Source of the DNA: Natranaerofaba carboxydovora | GTDB lineage: Bacteria; Bacillota; Natranaerobiia; Natranaerobiales; Natranaerofabaceae | Assembly (NCBI RefSeq): GCF_022539405.1 | Contig: NZ_CP054394.1 | Span: 746,501-810,500, forward strand | DNA length: 64,000 nt | Direction of reading: 5' to 3' | Shown: positions 50,151 to 58,256 of the stretch, piece after piece | Layout: every line of letters begins with the position of its first letter | How positions within the stretch are numbered: position 1 is the stretch's first letter | The notes under the pieces: generated by a model | Told to the model about the DNA's origin: nothing | Databases searched by the model: none | The model's input: the letters and a program-made list of their open reading frames with translations, nothing else | Position numbers and translations under genes: made by a program

Positions 50151-50930
50151 ATGTCAGAACTTATAAATGCCAAAGTTCAAAATGGTATTGCTTGGATAGA
50201 GATTAACAGGCCCAAAGCCCTTAATGCTCTGAATTTTCAGGTACTTAGTGAATTTGCAAACTGTCTTGACAATCTTAAAAAAGATAAAAGCGTAAGGGCA
50301 GTGATAATAAAAGGTGCTGGAGATAAGGCTTTTGTCGCAGGTGCTGATATAGGTGAGATGAAAGATATGTCACCTAAAGAGGCTAAAGAGTTTTCTAAGA
50401 AAGGCCAGGAAGTATTTATGGAGATAGAAAATTTTCCTGTGCCTACCATAGCACTGATTAATGGTTATGCACTTGGAGGAGGTTGTGAGCTTGCAATTTC
50501 GTGTGACATGAGAATTGCATCTGACAATGCCAGGCTTGGAACACCTGAAATAACCCTTGGTGTAATCCCTGGGTTTGGAGGTACTAAGAGGTTAACTAGA
50601 GTTGTTGGAGATGCATTTGCTAAAGAATTAATGTTTACAGGCAGAATGATGAAAGCTGACGAAGCCCTTGAAAGAGGGCTTGTAAATAGAGTTGTATCTG
50701 GTGAAGAATTAGAAAGTGAAGGAGAAAAATTAGCCAGCGAAATAGCCGATAAAAGTGGGGTAGTAATGAGTATACTGAAAGAAGTTTCAACTAAGCAGTC
50801 AGAACTTACTGCTGAACAGGGAATGTTAATAGAATCTAGTGCATTTTCTGTTTGTTTTTCTACTGAAGATCAAACAGAAGGTATGAATGCTTTTCTTTCA
50901 AAAAGAAAACCTGAGTTTAAACACCAATAG
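50151..50930 (+). CDS. Enoyl-CoA hydratase/isomerase (crotonase-type)
   Basis: A 259-residue crotonase-fold protein: INRPKALNALNFQVLSEF, the oxyanion-hole stretches FVAGADIGEMKDM and YALGGGCELAISCDMRIASD, catalytic Glu region LGTPEITLGVIPGFGGTKRL. With the adjacent Hbd it probably hydrates crotonyl-CoA. GAGGAGGG before ATG. Confidence 0.92.
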   Translation: MSELINAKVQNGIAWIEINRPKALNALNFQVLSEFANCLDNLKKDKSVRAVIIKGAGDKAFVAGADIGEMKDMSPKEAKEFSKKGQEVFMEIENFPVPTIALINGYALGGGCELAISCDMRIASDNARLGTPEITLGVIPGFGGTKRLTRVVGDAFAKELMFTGRMMKADEALERGLVNRVVSGEELESEGEKLASEIADKSGVVMSILKEVSTKQSELTAEQGMLIESSAFSVCFSTEDQTEGMNAFLSKRKPEFKHQ

Positions 50931-50966
50931 TATCCTTGTAATGATATAATAGTAGGAGGTAGCTAT

Positions 50967-51500
50967 ATGCAGGGAGATAAGAAGTTAGGTACTGTTCAAA
51001 TATATACAGGAAACGGAAAAGGTAAAACTACTGCTGCCCTTGGTTTGTGCCTTAGGAATCTAGGGCATAACCATAAGGTTTTTGTGCTTCAGTTTATGAA
51101 AGGTAGTGAAAGATACGGGGAATTTAAAATGTCTAAAAAACTTGAAGGCCTTGAAGTAAAGCAAATTGGAAGAGATGAATTTGTTAAAAGAGAAGATCCA
51201 GATCCCCGTGATGTTGAACTTGCAAGAGAAGGATACGAAATCGCAAAGGAAAAAGTACAAAGTGGTGAGTATGATTTAATTGTATTGGATGAGATAATAA
51301 TTGCAGTAGATTTTGGGCTAATAGAGCTAGGTGAGCTAAAAGAGCTAATAAAAAATAAACCAAAAGAGCTAGAGTTAGTTCTTACTGGCAGATATGCTCA
51401 TAAAGATATTATAGATATGGCTGATTTGGTAACAGAGGTTAAAGATGTCAAACACCATTTTGATAATGGTGTAGAGGCCAGGCAGGGGGTTGAATATTGA
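50967..51500 (+). CDS. cobO: Corrinoid adenosyltransferase (CobO/BtuR type)
   Basis: Makes adenosylcobalamin from cob(I)alamin and ATP. A 177-residue P-loop protein: VQIYTGNGKGKTTAALGLCL (Walker A), VFVLQFMKGSERYGEFK, DLIVLDEIIIAVDFGLIELG and LVLTGRYAHKDIIDMADLVT. Directly followed by meaB, so it probably supplies cofactor to an adenosylcobalamin mutase elsewhere. Confidence 0.93.
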   Translation: MQGDKKLGTVQIYTGNGKGKTTAALGLCLRNLGHNHKVFVLQFMKGSERYGEFKMSKKLEGLEVKQIGRDEFVKREDPDPRDVELAREGYEIAKEKVQSGEYDLIVLDEIIIAVDFGLIELGELKELIKNKPKELELVLTGRYAHKDIIDMADLVTEVKDVKHHFDNGVEARQGVEY

Positions 51501-51521
51501 ATGGCGTCAGGAGGAAGAACA

Positions 51522-52472
51522 ATGAGATCAGAGATTATTAATACTAATATACATTGGGAAGACCCAAGGAGTGTGGCAAGAGCTATAAGCCTTGTTGAAA
51601 GAAGAGATGAATCATTAGAAGAATTAATGGAAAAAGTTTATCCAAAAACAGGTAGTGCTCATATTATAGGAATCACTGGTGCCCCCGGAGCTGGCAAAAG
51701 TTCACTTGTAAATCAATTGGTTAAAAACTGGCGTAGTAAAGATTTAAAGATAGGCATTATTGCAGTAGATCCTTCTAGCCCTTTTAGTGGTGGAGCTATA
51801 CTGGGCGATAGGATAAGAATGCAAGAGCATTCGATGGATCCTGGTGTTTATATTAGAAGTATGGCCAGCAGGGGCAGTTTGGGTGGTGTTAGTGCTGCAA
51901 CAAGAGAAACTATCTCTATATTAGACTCAGCAGGATATGATATTTTGATTATAGAGACTGTTGGTGTAGGGCAAAGTGAAGTAGATATAGTAAAGATGGC
52001 TGATACTAATATTGTCGTCTTAACTCCCGCCGGGGGAGACAGTATACAAACAATGAAAGCGGGAATCATGGAAATCGGAGATATATTTGTGATTAATAAA
52101 TCTGACTTACCTGGTTCAAGAAAAATGCAAAGAGAGGTTGAAGTTATGCTTGAGTCTTTTTCTGAAGAGGGTGTGGAGTATATCCCGCCTGTGGTCCAGA
52201 CTGCTGCAACAGGGGATACTGGAATTGAAGAATTAACCGGGAAAATATCTGAACACCAGGAATACCTGAAATCATCTAAAAGATGGGAAGAACTTAGGAA
52301 AAAGAGGTCAAGAGATCATGTAGTAGAGCTTGTTAAAGACAATCTAATGAATAAGATTGAAAAAGAAATGTTTAAAAGGCAAGAAGGAACTTTAATGAAC
52401 CAGGTTGAAAAGAGAGAGATTCCTCCCCATAAAGCTGCCAGGGAAATAGTTGAAGATATGACAGCGGATTAA
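51522..52472 (+). CDS. meaB: MeaB/ArgK-type G-protein chaperone of methylmalonyl-CoA mutase
   Basis: A 316-residue GTPase that gates cofactor loading of adenosylcobalamin-dependent acyl-CoA mutases. Seen: IIGITGAPGAGKSSLVNQLV (P-loop), IIAVDPSSPFSGGAILGDRI, GVYIRSMASRGSLGGVSAAT, DILIIETVGVGQSEVDIVKM and FVINKSDLPG. The ATG at 51522 has AGGAGG 7 bases upstream; the ATG at 51501, just after cobO, lacks a site. The mutase itself is not in the window. Confidence 0.94.
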   Translation: MRSEIINTNIHWEDPRSVARAISLVERRDESLEELMEKVYPKTGSAHIIGITGAPGAGKSSLVNQLVKNWRSKDLKIGIIAVDPSSPFSGGAILGDRIRMQEHSMDPGVYIRSMASRGSLGGVSAATRETISILDSAGYDILIIETVGVGQSEVDIVKMADTNIVVLTPAGGDSIQTMKAGIMEIGDIFVINKSDLPGSRKMQREVEVMLESFSEEGVEYIPPVVQTAATGDTGIEELTGKISEHQEYLKSSKRWEELRKKRSRDHVVELVKDNLMNKIEKEMFKRQEGTLMNQVEKREIPPHKAAREIVEDMTAD

Positions 52473-52571
52473 CATTGCATAATAAGAAAAACAATGTTAG
52501 AGTATATATGTAATATATATAACTAGATGACGTAGTAATTGTGATGACTGCCGGCTTGGAGGGAAGTTAAG

Positions 52572-53099
52572 ATGGTGAATGCTGCAGGTACAAATCAAAG
52601 TGAAAACAAGGGCCAGGTTGCAAAAGTTATCTCTCTTTCGGGTACTAAAGCTACTGTAAAAGTACAAAGACATACTTCTTGTAGAAAATGTGGAGCTTGC
52701 AACTTGGGGATTGTTAGTAATACAGAGAAATCAATTGAAGTAGAAAACACCCTAAATGTTCATGAGGGCGACTATGTGATGTTAGGTATTAAAAGTGGAG
52801 CTGTACTATCTGCTTCTTTCATATTATATTTAATTCCACTTTTAACTTTTCTTGCCGGACTTGTTATAGGCAACATATGGGGAGAAGAACTCGGGATGAA
52901 CCCTGACGTGCTTAGTATAATATTAGGAGTAACATTTTTGGTTCTTACTTTTTTTGTCATTTATATTTATGATAAAAGAATACGTGAAGAAGACAATAAA
53001 TTTAAACCATATATAACAAGGATAGTAAATGAAGATGAAGTAGAAGAGTTAGTTGGAGAAGATGCTGGAGAAAATGAGGGAGAAGATGATTGTCACTAA
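52572..53099 (+). CDS. RseC/RsxC-type (SoxR-reducing system) membrane protein
   Basis: A 175-residue protein of the RseC family: N-terminal beta domain with a four-cysteine motif (SCRKCGACNLG around residues 37-44), two membrane helices (about 78-98 and 112-132) and an acidic cytoplasmic tail. Family members associate with Rnf-type electron transfer or SoxR reduction; the role here is unknown and no rnf genes are seen. GGAGGGAAG before ATG; a terminator follows. Confidence 0.82.
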   Translation: MVNAAGTNQSENKGQVAKVISLSGTKATVKVQRHTSCRKCGACNLGIVSNTEKSIEVENTLNVHEGDYVMLGIKSGAVLSASFILYLIPLLTFLAGLVIGNIWGEELGMNPDVLSIILGVTFLVLTFFVIYIYDKRIREEDNKFKPYITRIVNEDEVEELVGEDAGENEGEDDCH

Positions 53100-53105
53100 G
53101 ATAAT

Positions 53106-53157
53106 TCCCCGGTATTTAACTGTAAAATTTATTATAGTTAATAACCGGGGGTTTTTT
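53106..53157 (+). terminator. Intrinsic terminator after the RseC-like gene
   Basis: CCCCGGT pairs with ACCGGGG, with further pairing of TTAACT/AGTTAA inside, and a T run follows. Confidence 0.85.
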
Positions 53158-53173
53158 GCTGCTCCTTAATATA

Positions 53174-53203
53174 TTGACAAGTTAAATGCTTAGGTGGTAG
53201 GAT
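53174..53203 (+). promoter_or_regulatory. Probable lysA promoter
   Basis: TTGACA (53174-53179), 18 bases, TAGGAT (53198-53203). Confidence 0.55.
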
Positions 53204-53209
53204 TATATA

Positions 53210-53283
53210 AGTGGTGGTTTAACCAACTATCAAAGCCTGGTCGATACGACGCACGGCTAACGGTGTGACTGTTAGCCGTTTTG
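53210..53283 (+). promoter_or_regulatory. Unassigned structured leader with terminator before lysA
   Basis: After the predicted start the leader folds as a GTCG-ATA-CGAC hairpin bracketed by GCC/GGC, then a 12-bp terminator stem ACGGCTAACGGT / ACTGTTAGCCGT (53253-53264, 53268-53279) with TTTT. GCC-GGC pairing would disturb the terminator, so attenuation is plausible. It does not match a lysine riboswitch or T-box as I know them. Confidence 0.55.
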
Positions 53284-53316
53284 TGTTTATATATAATTAC
53301 TTAAGGAGATGGTGTA

Positions 53317-54633
53317 ATGTTTTTTCCAGGAACTATAGGTCAAAATGAAAAAGGAAAGTTAGAGATTGGAAGCTGTGACGTACTAAAATTAGTTGAAGAA
53401 CACGGGACTCCACTAAATGTATTGGATGAAAAGCAAATAAGAGAAAACTGTAGAAGTTATAGTAATGCTTTTAAGGACAACTATGATGATTACCAGGTAA
53501 TTTATGCGGGCAAGGCTTTTCTTAACAGGTCTATTTGCAAAATAATGGATGAAGAAGGGCTTGGGTTGGATGTTGTTTCAGGAGGAGAGTTATATACAGC
53601 AATAAAAGCACAATTTCCTACAGAAAAAATATATTTTCATGGTAATAACAAATCTAAGGATGAATTAGAGTTAGCAATTGATAACGATGTTGGCAGAATT
53701 GTGGTTGATAATTTTTATGAGCTAGAGCTACTTGAAGAGTTGTGTCGAATAAAGAATAAAGCTGCTGATGTTTATATTAGGATAACTCCTGGAATTGAAG
53801 CTCATACTCATGATTATATAAAAACAGGTATGGAAGATTCAAAGTTTGGTTTCAATATAACAGATGATGGGGTTTGGGAAGTTATAGATAGGATTAATAA
53901 TATAGATGTAATTCAATTGAAGGGGCTGCATTGTCATATTGGTTCTCAAATATTTGACAAGGAACCTTTTAAACTAGCTGCTAAAACCATGATGGATTTA
54001 ATTTTAAAAATAAAACAAAATTATGGATTAGAGCTAAGAGAACTGGATTTGGGCGGAGGTATAGGAATAAGATATACTGGTGAAGAAAAAGTAGAAGTAA
54101 TAAGTGAGTTTGTAGAGATGGTAACAAAAACAGTTAAGGATTTTGCAAAAGAAAATGATATAAAAGCACCTAAGCTGATGCTAGAGCCAGGGCGTTCTAT
54201 AATAGGCGAAGCAGGTATAATGCTGTATACTATAGGTTCAATCAAGGAGATTAAAGGGATAAGGAAGTATGTCTCAGTAGATGGTGGTATGAGTGATAAT
54301 ATTAGACCTGCATTATATAGTGCTGAATATACAGCCCTTTTGGCTAATAAGCTAGACTGGCCAAAGGAAGAAAAAGTTACTATAGCAGGTAAAGCATGTG
54401 AGTCAGGGGATATTCTAATAGAAAATATTGAACTGCCTAAAGTAGAGTCAGGGGATATTCTGGCAATGCTTAGCTGTGGTGCCTATACTTATTCAATGGC
54501 AAATAATTATAACCTTTTGCCAAGGCCAGCAGTGGTTATGGTTAAAGATGGCAAGTCACATGTAATTATAGAAAGAGAGACATATGAAGATCTACTATCT
54601 AAAGATACTTTTCTGCGGGAGGCATGTAAATAA
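53317..54633 (+). CDS. lysA: Diaminopimelate decarboxylase
   Basis: Last step of lysine synthesis. A 438-residue PLP barrel enzyme with VIYAGKAFLNRSICKIMDEE (PLP Lys), GLGLDVVSGGELYTAIKAQF, LKGLHCHIGSQIFDKEPF, LDLGGGIGIRYTGEEK, LEPGRSIIGEAGIMLY and the active-site Cys region GKACESGDIL. It heads lysA-dapF-dapL. AAGGAGATGG before ATG. Confidence 0.96.
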   Translation: MFFPGTIGQNEKGKLEIGSCDVLKLVEEHGTPLNVLDEKQIRENCRSYSNAFKDNYDDYQVIYAGKAFLNRSICKIMDEEGLGLDVVSGGELYTAIKAQFPTEKIYFHGNNKSKDELELAIDNDVGRIVVDNFYELELLEELCRIKNKAADVYIRITPGIEAHTHDYIKTGMEDSKFGFNITDDGVWEVIDRINNIDVIQLKGLHCHIGSQIFDKEPFKLAAKTMMDLILKIKQNYGLELRELDLGGGIGIRYTGEEKVEVISEFVEMVTKTVKDFAKENDIKAPKLMLEPGRSIIGEAGIMLYTIGSIKEIKGIRKYVSVDGGMSDNIRPALYSAEYTALLANKLDWPKEEKVTIAGKACESGDILIENIELPKVESGDILAMLSCGAYTYSMANNYNLLPRPAVVMVKDGKSHVIIERETYEDLLSKDTFLREACK

Positions 54634-55488
54634 ATGAAATTTACTAAGATGCATGGACTTGGTAACGATTTTATAATACTTGACTATTTAGAGCGCTCGC
54701 TTCCAGAAAACTATGATTGGGGCAAGCTGTCAGAGAAAGTATGTAAAAGAGGCTTTGGTGTAGGTGCAGATGGTTTAGTACTGATATCTAGGGATGATAA
54801 TCAAACGTATAGTATGAGGATTTTTAATTCTGATGGAAGCGAAGCAGAGATGTGCGGCAATGCAGTTCGCTGTATTGGAAAGTACTTGTATGAAGCTAAG
54901 GGAATAAAAAAAGATACCCTGGTAATAACAACAAAAGGTGGAAGTAAAAAGCTTAAAATAATAAAAAATGATGATATTGTTAAAGAGGTTGAAGTTAATA
55001 TGGGTAGGCCTATATTAGACAGCAAAGATATACCCATGAGTGGAGCATCTAGAAATGTTATTGGTGAAAAAGTAGAGACTCCATATGGTAGCTTTGAAAT
55101 AACAGCAGTGTCAATGGGTAACCCTCATGCTGTGATCTTCTGTGATGATTTTGATGATGAGCTAATAAATAATTTGGGCCCATATATTGAAAAACATGAT
55201 TTATTTCCTAATGGTACAAATGTAGAGTTTGTAAAAGTTCATAATCAAGAAGAGATTACTGTAAAAGTCTGGGAAAGAGGTGCTGGTAGAACATATGCTT
55301 GCGGAACAGGCGCTTGTGGGGCCCTTGCTGCATCAGCTCTAAATGGCTATACTGGTAATAGTGCTAAGGTAAATCTTCCTGGAGGGTCACTGAATATAAA
55401 GTGGGCTAAGGATGAAAGTGGTGACATATATATGAGTGGGAAAGCTGAATTTGTGTACACAGGTAATTTGAGACCTGAATTCTGGTAA
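54634..55488 (+). CDS. dapF: Diaminopimelate epimerase
   Basis: Converts LL- to meso-diaminopimelate. A 284-residue cofactor-free epimerase with both catalytic cysteines: [16 protein letters not shown] (about 73) and [20 protein letters not shown] (about 223), plus the start block [18 protein letters not shown]. Its ATG directly follows the lysA stop, so translation is coupled. Confidence 0.97.
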   Translation: MKFTKMHGLGNDFIILDYLERSLPENYDWGKLSEKVCKRGFGVGADGLVLISRDDNQTYSMRIFNSDGSEAEMCGNAVRCIGKYLYEAKGIKKDTLVITTKGGSKKLKIIKNDDIVKEVEVNMGRPILDSKDIPMSGASRNVIGEKVETPYGSFEITAVSMGNPHAVIFCDDFDDELINNLGPYIEKHDLFPNGTNVEFVKVHNQEEITVKVWERGAGRTYACGTGACGALAASALNGYTGNSAKVNLPGGSLNIKWAKDESGDIYMSGKAEFVYTGNLRPEFW

Positions 55489-55514
55489 AAAAACATAAAG
55501 GAGGAATTATTAAA

Positions 55515-56678
55515 ATGAAACCTGCAAAAAGGATTGAAAAACTACCACCGTATTTATTCGCGGAAATTGACAAAAAAGTAGCAGAAGCAGAGAAGAATGG
55601 TGTTGATGTTATAAGGCTAGGTATTGGAGATCCAGATATGTCAACACCTGAATTTATAATTGATAGGATGATATCAGAAGTTAAACGTCCTGAAAACCAT
55701 AAGTATCCATCTTATGTTGGTCTAGACGAATATAGAGAAGCTGTTAGTAAGTATTATGATAAGCGTTTCGGAGTAGACATTGACAAGGATAAGGAAGTTG
55801 TATCGCTTATTGGATCAAAAGAAGGAATAGCACATATATCTCAATGTTTTGTTGATCCAGGAGATATAAACCTTGTACCTGATCCAGGTTACCCTGTTTA
55901 TGGTATAGGGACAATGTTTGCCGGTGGAGAAAGCTACAAGATGCCTTTGAAAAAAGAGAATGACTTTTTGCCTGACTTATCCAAGATACCAGAAGATGTA
56001 GCTAAGAAAGCTAAAATTATGTTTTTGAACTACCCCAACAACCCAACAGCTGCAATTGCAACAGAGGAGTTTTTTAAAGATGTTGTAGAGTTTTGTAAGA
56101 AGTATAATATTCTAGTTTGCCACGATTCTGCTTATACTGAAATCGGATTTGATGGTTATAAAGCTCCAAGTTTCTTGGAGACAGAAGGTGCAAAAGATAT
56201 AGGGATTGAATTTGGATCTTTATCAAAAGCTTTTAACATGACAGGTTGGAGAATAGGTTATGCTGTTGGAAATGAATTTGCCCTTGAAGCCCTTGGACGT
56301 TTCAAAACAAATGTGGACTCGGGAGTTTTTCAAGCAGTTCAACTAGCTGCAGTGGAAGGATTGTTAAATGGTGAGGATAGCGTAAATGAGTTAAATAAAA
56401 TTTATGAGAAAAGAAGAGATAAAATTGTAGAAACCTTGAAAAAAGTAGGTATAAATGTAGAGGCTCCAAAAGCTTCGTTCTATGTCTGGGCGCCTGTGCC
56501 TGAAGGATATACTGCTTCAGAATTTACTACAAGAGTGCTAGAAGAAACAGGTGTTGTAGTAACTCCTGGAGTAGGGTTTGGAGAATATGGAGAAGGGTTC
56601 TTTAGAATTTCGCTGACTGTGGATGAAAATAGATTAGAAGAGGCAATGGAAAGGATAGGTTCGCAGCTAAGCCTGTAA
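55515..56678 (+). CDS. dapL: LL-diaminopimelate aminotransferase
   Basis: Turns tetrahydrodipicolinate directly into LL-diaminopimelate, the short aminotransferase route found in many anaerobes. A 387-residue class I/II aminotransferase: [55 protein letters not shown] and the PLP lysine in [28 protein letters not shown] before ATG. With dapA, dapF, lysA, lysC and asd here, only dapB is missing from the DapL route in this window. Confidence 0.95.
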   Translation: MKPAKRIEKLPPYLFAEIDKKVAEAEKNGVDVIRLGIGDPDMSTPEFIIDRMISEVKRPENHKYPSYVGLDEYREAVSKYYDKRFGVDIDKDKEVVSLIGSKEGIAHISQCFVDPGDINLVPDPGYPVYGIGTMFAGGESYKMPLKKENDFLPDLSKIPEDVAKKAKIMFLNYPNNPTAAIATEEFFKDVVEFCKKYNILVCHDSAYTEIGFDGYKAPSFLETEGAKDIGIEFGSLSKAFNMTGWRIGYAVGNEFALEALGRFKTNVDSGVFQAVQLAAVEGLLNGEDSVNELNKIYEKRRDKIVETLKKVGINVEAPKASFYVWAPVPEGYTASEFTTRVLEETGVVVTPGVGFGEYGEGFFRISLTVDENRLEEAMERIGSQLSL

Positions 56679-56685
56679 TTTATAA

Positions 56686-56781
56686 TGGTTCTAGTGCAAA
56701 AAGTTTATTCACAAAAGTAAAGTGTTGGATGTATTACAATTAAACAAAACTTTGCTCATATGACTTTTTGCACCAGAATCA
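56686..56781 (+). mobile_element. Short (96-bp) deletion derivative of the inverted-repeat element
   Basis: The left end (TGGTTCTAGTGCAAAAAGTT then TATTCACAAAAGTAAAGTG) is joined to the right end (GATGTATTACAATTAAACAA, later CTTTTTGCACCAGAATCA), so the structured core of the 37744 copy is missing. ATAA flanks both sides. It begins 7 bases after the dapL stop. Confidence 0.85.
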
Positions 56782-56919
56782 ATAATATATTTAGCACGTA
56801 AGCCAAGGTTATCTTATTATTGGCAAGTGTATCAAGGATATATTTGATAGTTGAACAAAACCATAGTTGATGATGTAATATAATATTAGTGAATATGATT
56901 TTAGGGAGGGTGTGTATTT

Positions 56920-57915
56920 ATGGGTTCATTTAGCTTAGGTGTAGTAGGGGCTACGGGTGCAGTTGGTAGAAAAATGATACAGGTATTAGAAGAAAAAAAT
57001 TTGAAACCAAAAGAATTAAAATTACTGGCCTCTAAAAGATCTGTCGGGCAAAAAGTAGAAGCATTTGGTGAAAATCATGAAGTAATTGAAGCTAAGAAAG
57101 AAAATTTCAAAGGGCTTGACTATATATTGTTTGCAACTGGTGGCTCTATCAGTAAAGAGTTGGTTCCTGCAGCCAAAGAACAGGGGGCTGTAGCAATAGA
57201 CAACAGCTCATATTTTAGATTATTTGATGATGTTCCTTTAATAGTTCCTGAAGTTAACCCGGAAGATGCCAAAAAACATAATGGTATTATTGCTAACCCT
57301 AACTGTTCTACAACTCAAATGCTTGTTAGTTTGAAGCCCCTTCATGATTATGCAAATATTAGAAGGGTAATAGTTAGCACTTACCAGGCAGTATCTGGAT
57401 CTGGTAAGGAAGGTGTTGATGAACTTAGAAGAAATGCTGCTCTTTCTCTTGCAGGAATGAAAGGGGAGGAGGAAGTGTATCAGCATGAAATTGCCTTTAA
57501 TGCCATACCTCATATTGATAAGTTTAATGAAAATGGCTATACAGGCGAAGAGATGAAAATGGTAAATGAAACTCAAAAGATGTTAGATCCAAACATTAAG
57601 GTTTCAGTTACCTGTGTGAGAGTTCCTGTATTTAATGGTCACGGTGAGGCAATTAATGTTGAGACTGAAAAAAGAGTAACAAGAGAAAAGGCTATTGAAC
57701 TCTTTGAAAATACTGAAGGGTTAGAGGTTATTGATGACCCTCAAAATGATAGATATCCTCTTCAACTTGAATTAGATGATAAAGATGGTGTTTTTGTTGG
57801 AAGGATTAGAGAAGATGATACTGTAGAATATGGCCTAAACTTTTGGAATGTTGCTGACAACTTAAGAAAAGGTGCGGCTACTAACGCTGTTCAAATTTTA
57901 GAGCTTTTGGTGTAA
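56920..57915 (+). CDS. asd: Aspartate-semialdehyde dehydrogenase
   Basis: Second step of the aspartate pathway. A 331-residue protein with LGVVGATGAVGRKMIQVLEE (NADP fold), FATGGSISKELVPAAKE, the catalytic Cys in IIANPNCSTTQMLVSLKPLH, TYQAVSGSGKEGVDELR and VPVFNGHGEAINVETEKRV. GGGAGGG before ATG. It is separated from lysA-dapF-dapL by the short repeat element. Confidence 0.96.
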   Translation: MGSFSLGVVGATGAVGRKMIQVLEEKNLKPKELKLLASKRSVGQKVEAFGENHEVIEAKKENFKGLDYILFATGGSISKELVPAAKEQGAVAIDNSSYFRLFDDVPLIVPEVNPEDAKKHNGIIANPNCSTTQMLVSLKPLHDYANIRRVIVSTYQAVSGSGKEGVDELRRNAALSLAGMKGEEEVYQHEIAFNAIPHIDKFNENGYTGEEMKMVNETQKMLDPNIKVSVTCVRVPVFNGHGEAINVETEKRVTREKAIELFENTEGLEVIDDPQNDRYPLQLELDDKDGVFVGRIREDDTVEYGLNFWNVADNLRKGAATNAVQILELLV

Positions 57916-57947
57916 AGTTAAGTTTGATACTTGAATGAGGCTGCTAC

Positions 57948-57976
57948 TTGACAAAGTAGATATAGCTTAGTAAAAT
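57948..57976 (+). promoter_or_regulatory. Promoter of the aromatic operon leader
   Basis: TTGACA (57948-57953), 17 bases, TAAAAT (57971-57976). It gives a 5' leader of about 270 bases before the hisC-like gene, explaining this 341-base gap. Confidence 0.7.
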
Positions 57977-58039
57977 TCATTTCAAACAATAAAACAAGAA
58001 AGTTATAAAAAGTTATAATAAGTAAGTTATTTTAATAGG

Positions 58040-58124
58040 CCCTCGCAGGTTGCCGCCCTTTGGTTTTATTTGAGGGTATGACCACGGAAGTTAAAACTTT
58101 CGTCCAGTATGGGCGGAAGTTTTT
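58040..58124 (+). promoter_or_regulatory. T-box-like attenuator before the aromatic operon
   Basis: AGGGTATGACCACGG (58073-58087) resembles a T-box sequence (AGGGTGGTACCGCGG). It is followed by two mutually exclusive stems: ACGGAAGT/ACTTTCGT (58084-58103), and the terminator ACTTTCGTCC / GGGCGGAAGT (58096-58105, 58111-58120) with a T run. CCCTC/GAGGG upstream can also pair. The usual TGGN tRNA-contact bulge is changed and no Stem I is recognisable, so this may be degenerate or another class. Confidence 0.5.
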
Positions 58125-58159
58125 CTGTATTTATGTACTTTATTCATTAGAAGTATTAT

Positions 58160-58228
58160 TTTGGTTCAAAAGTATACTTACAAAAATGAAGTGTTTTTAA
58201 TTGATACATCTGAGATTCGTCAGCAGTA
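58160..58228 (+). repeat. Long solo left half of the inverted-repeat element
   Basis: Degenerate at its outer end (TTGGTTCAAAAGTATACTTA), but GTGTTTTTAATTGATACATC, then TGAGATTCGTCAGCAGT, is almost identical to the inner left part of the 37744 copy. It stops about 14 bases before the ribosome site of the hisC-like gene. Confidence 0.85.
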
Positions 58229-58256
58229 TAAAATTTAAAAATAGGAGGCAAATATC

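Noticed and set aside
53210-53283. Lysine riboswitch or T-box in the lysA leader
   Set aside because: Far too short for an L box and lacks the T-box sequence; kept as an unassigned leader instead.
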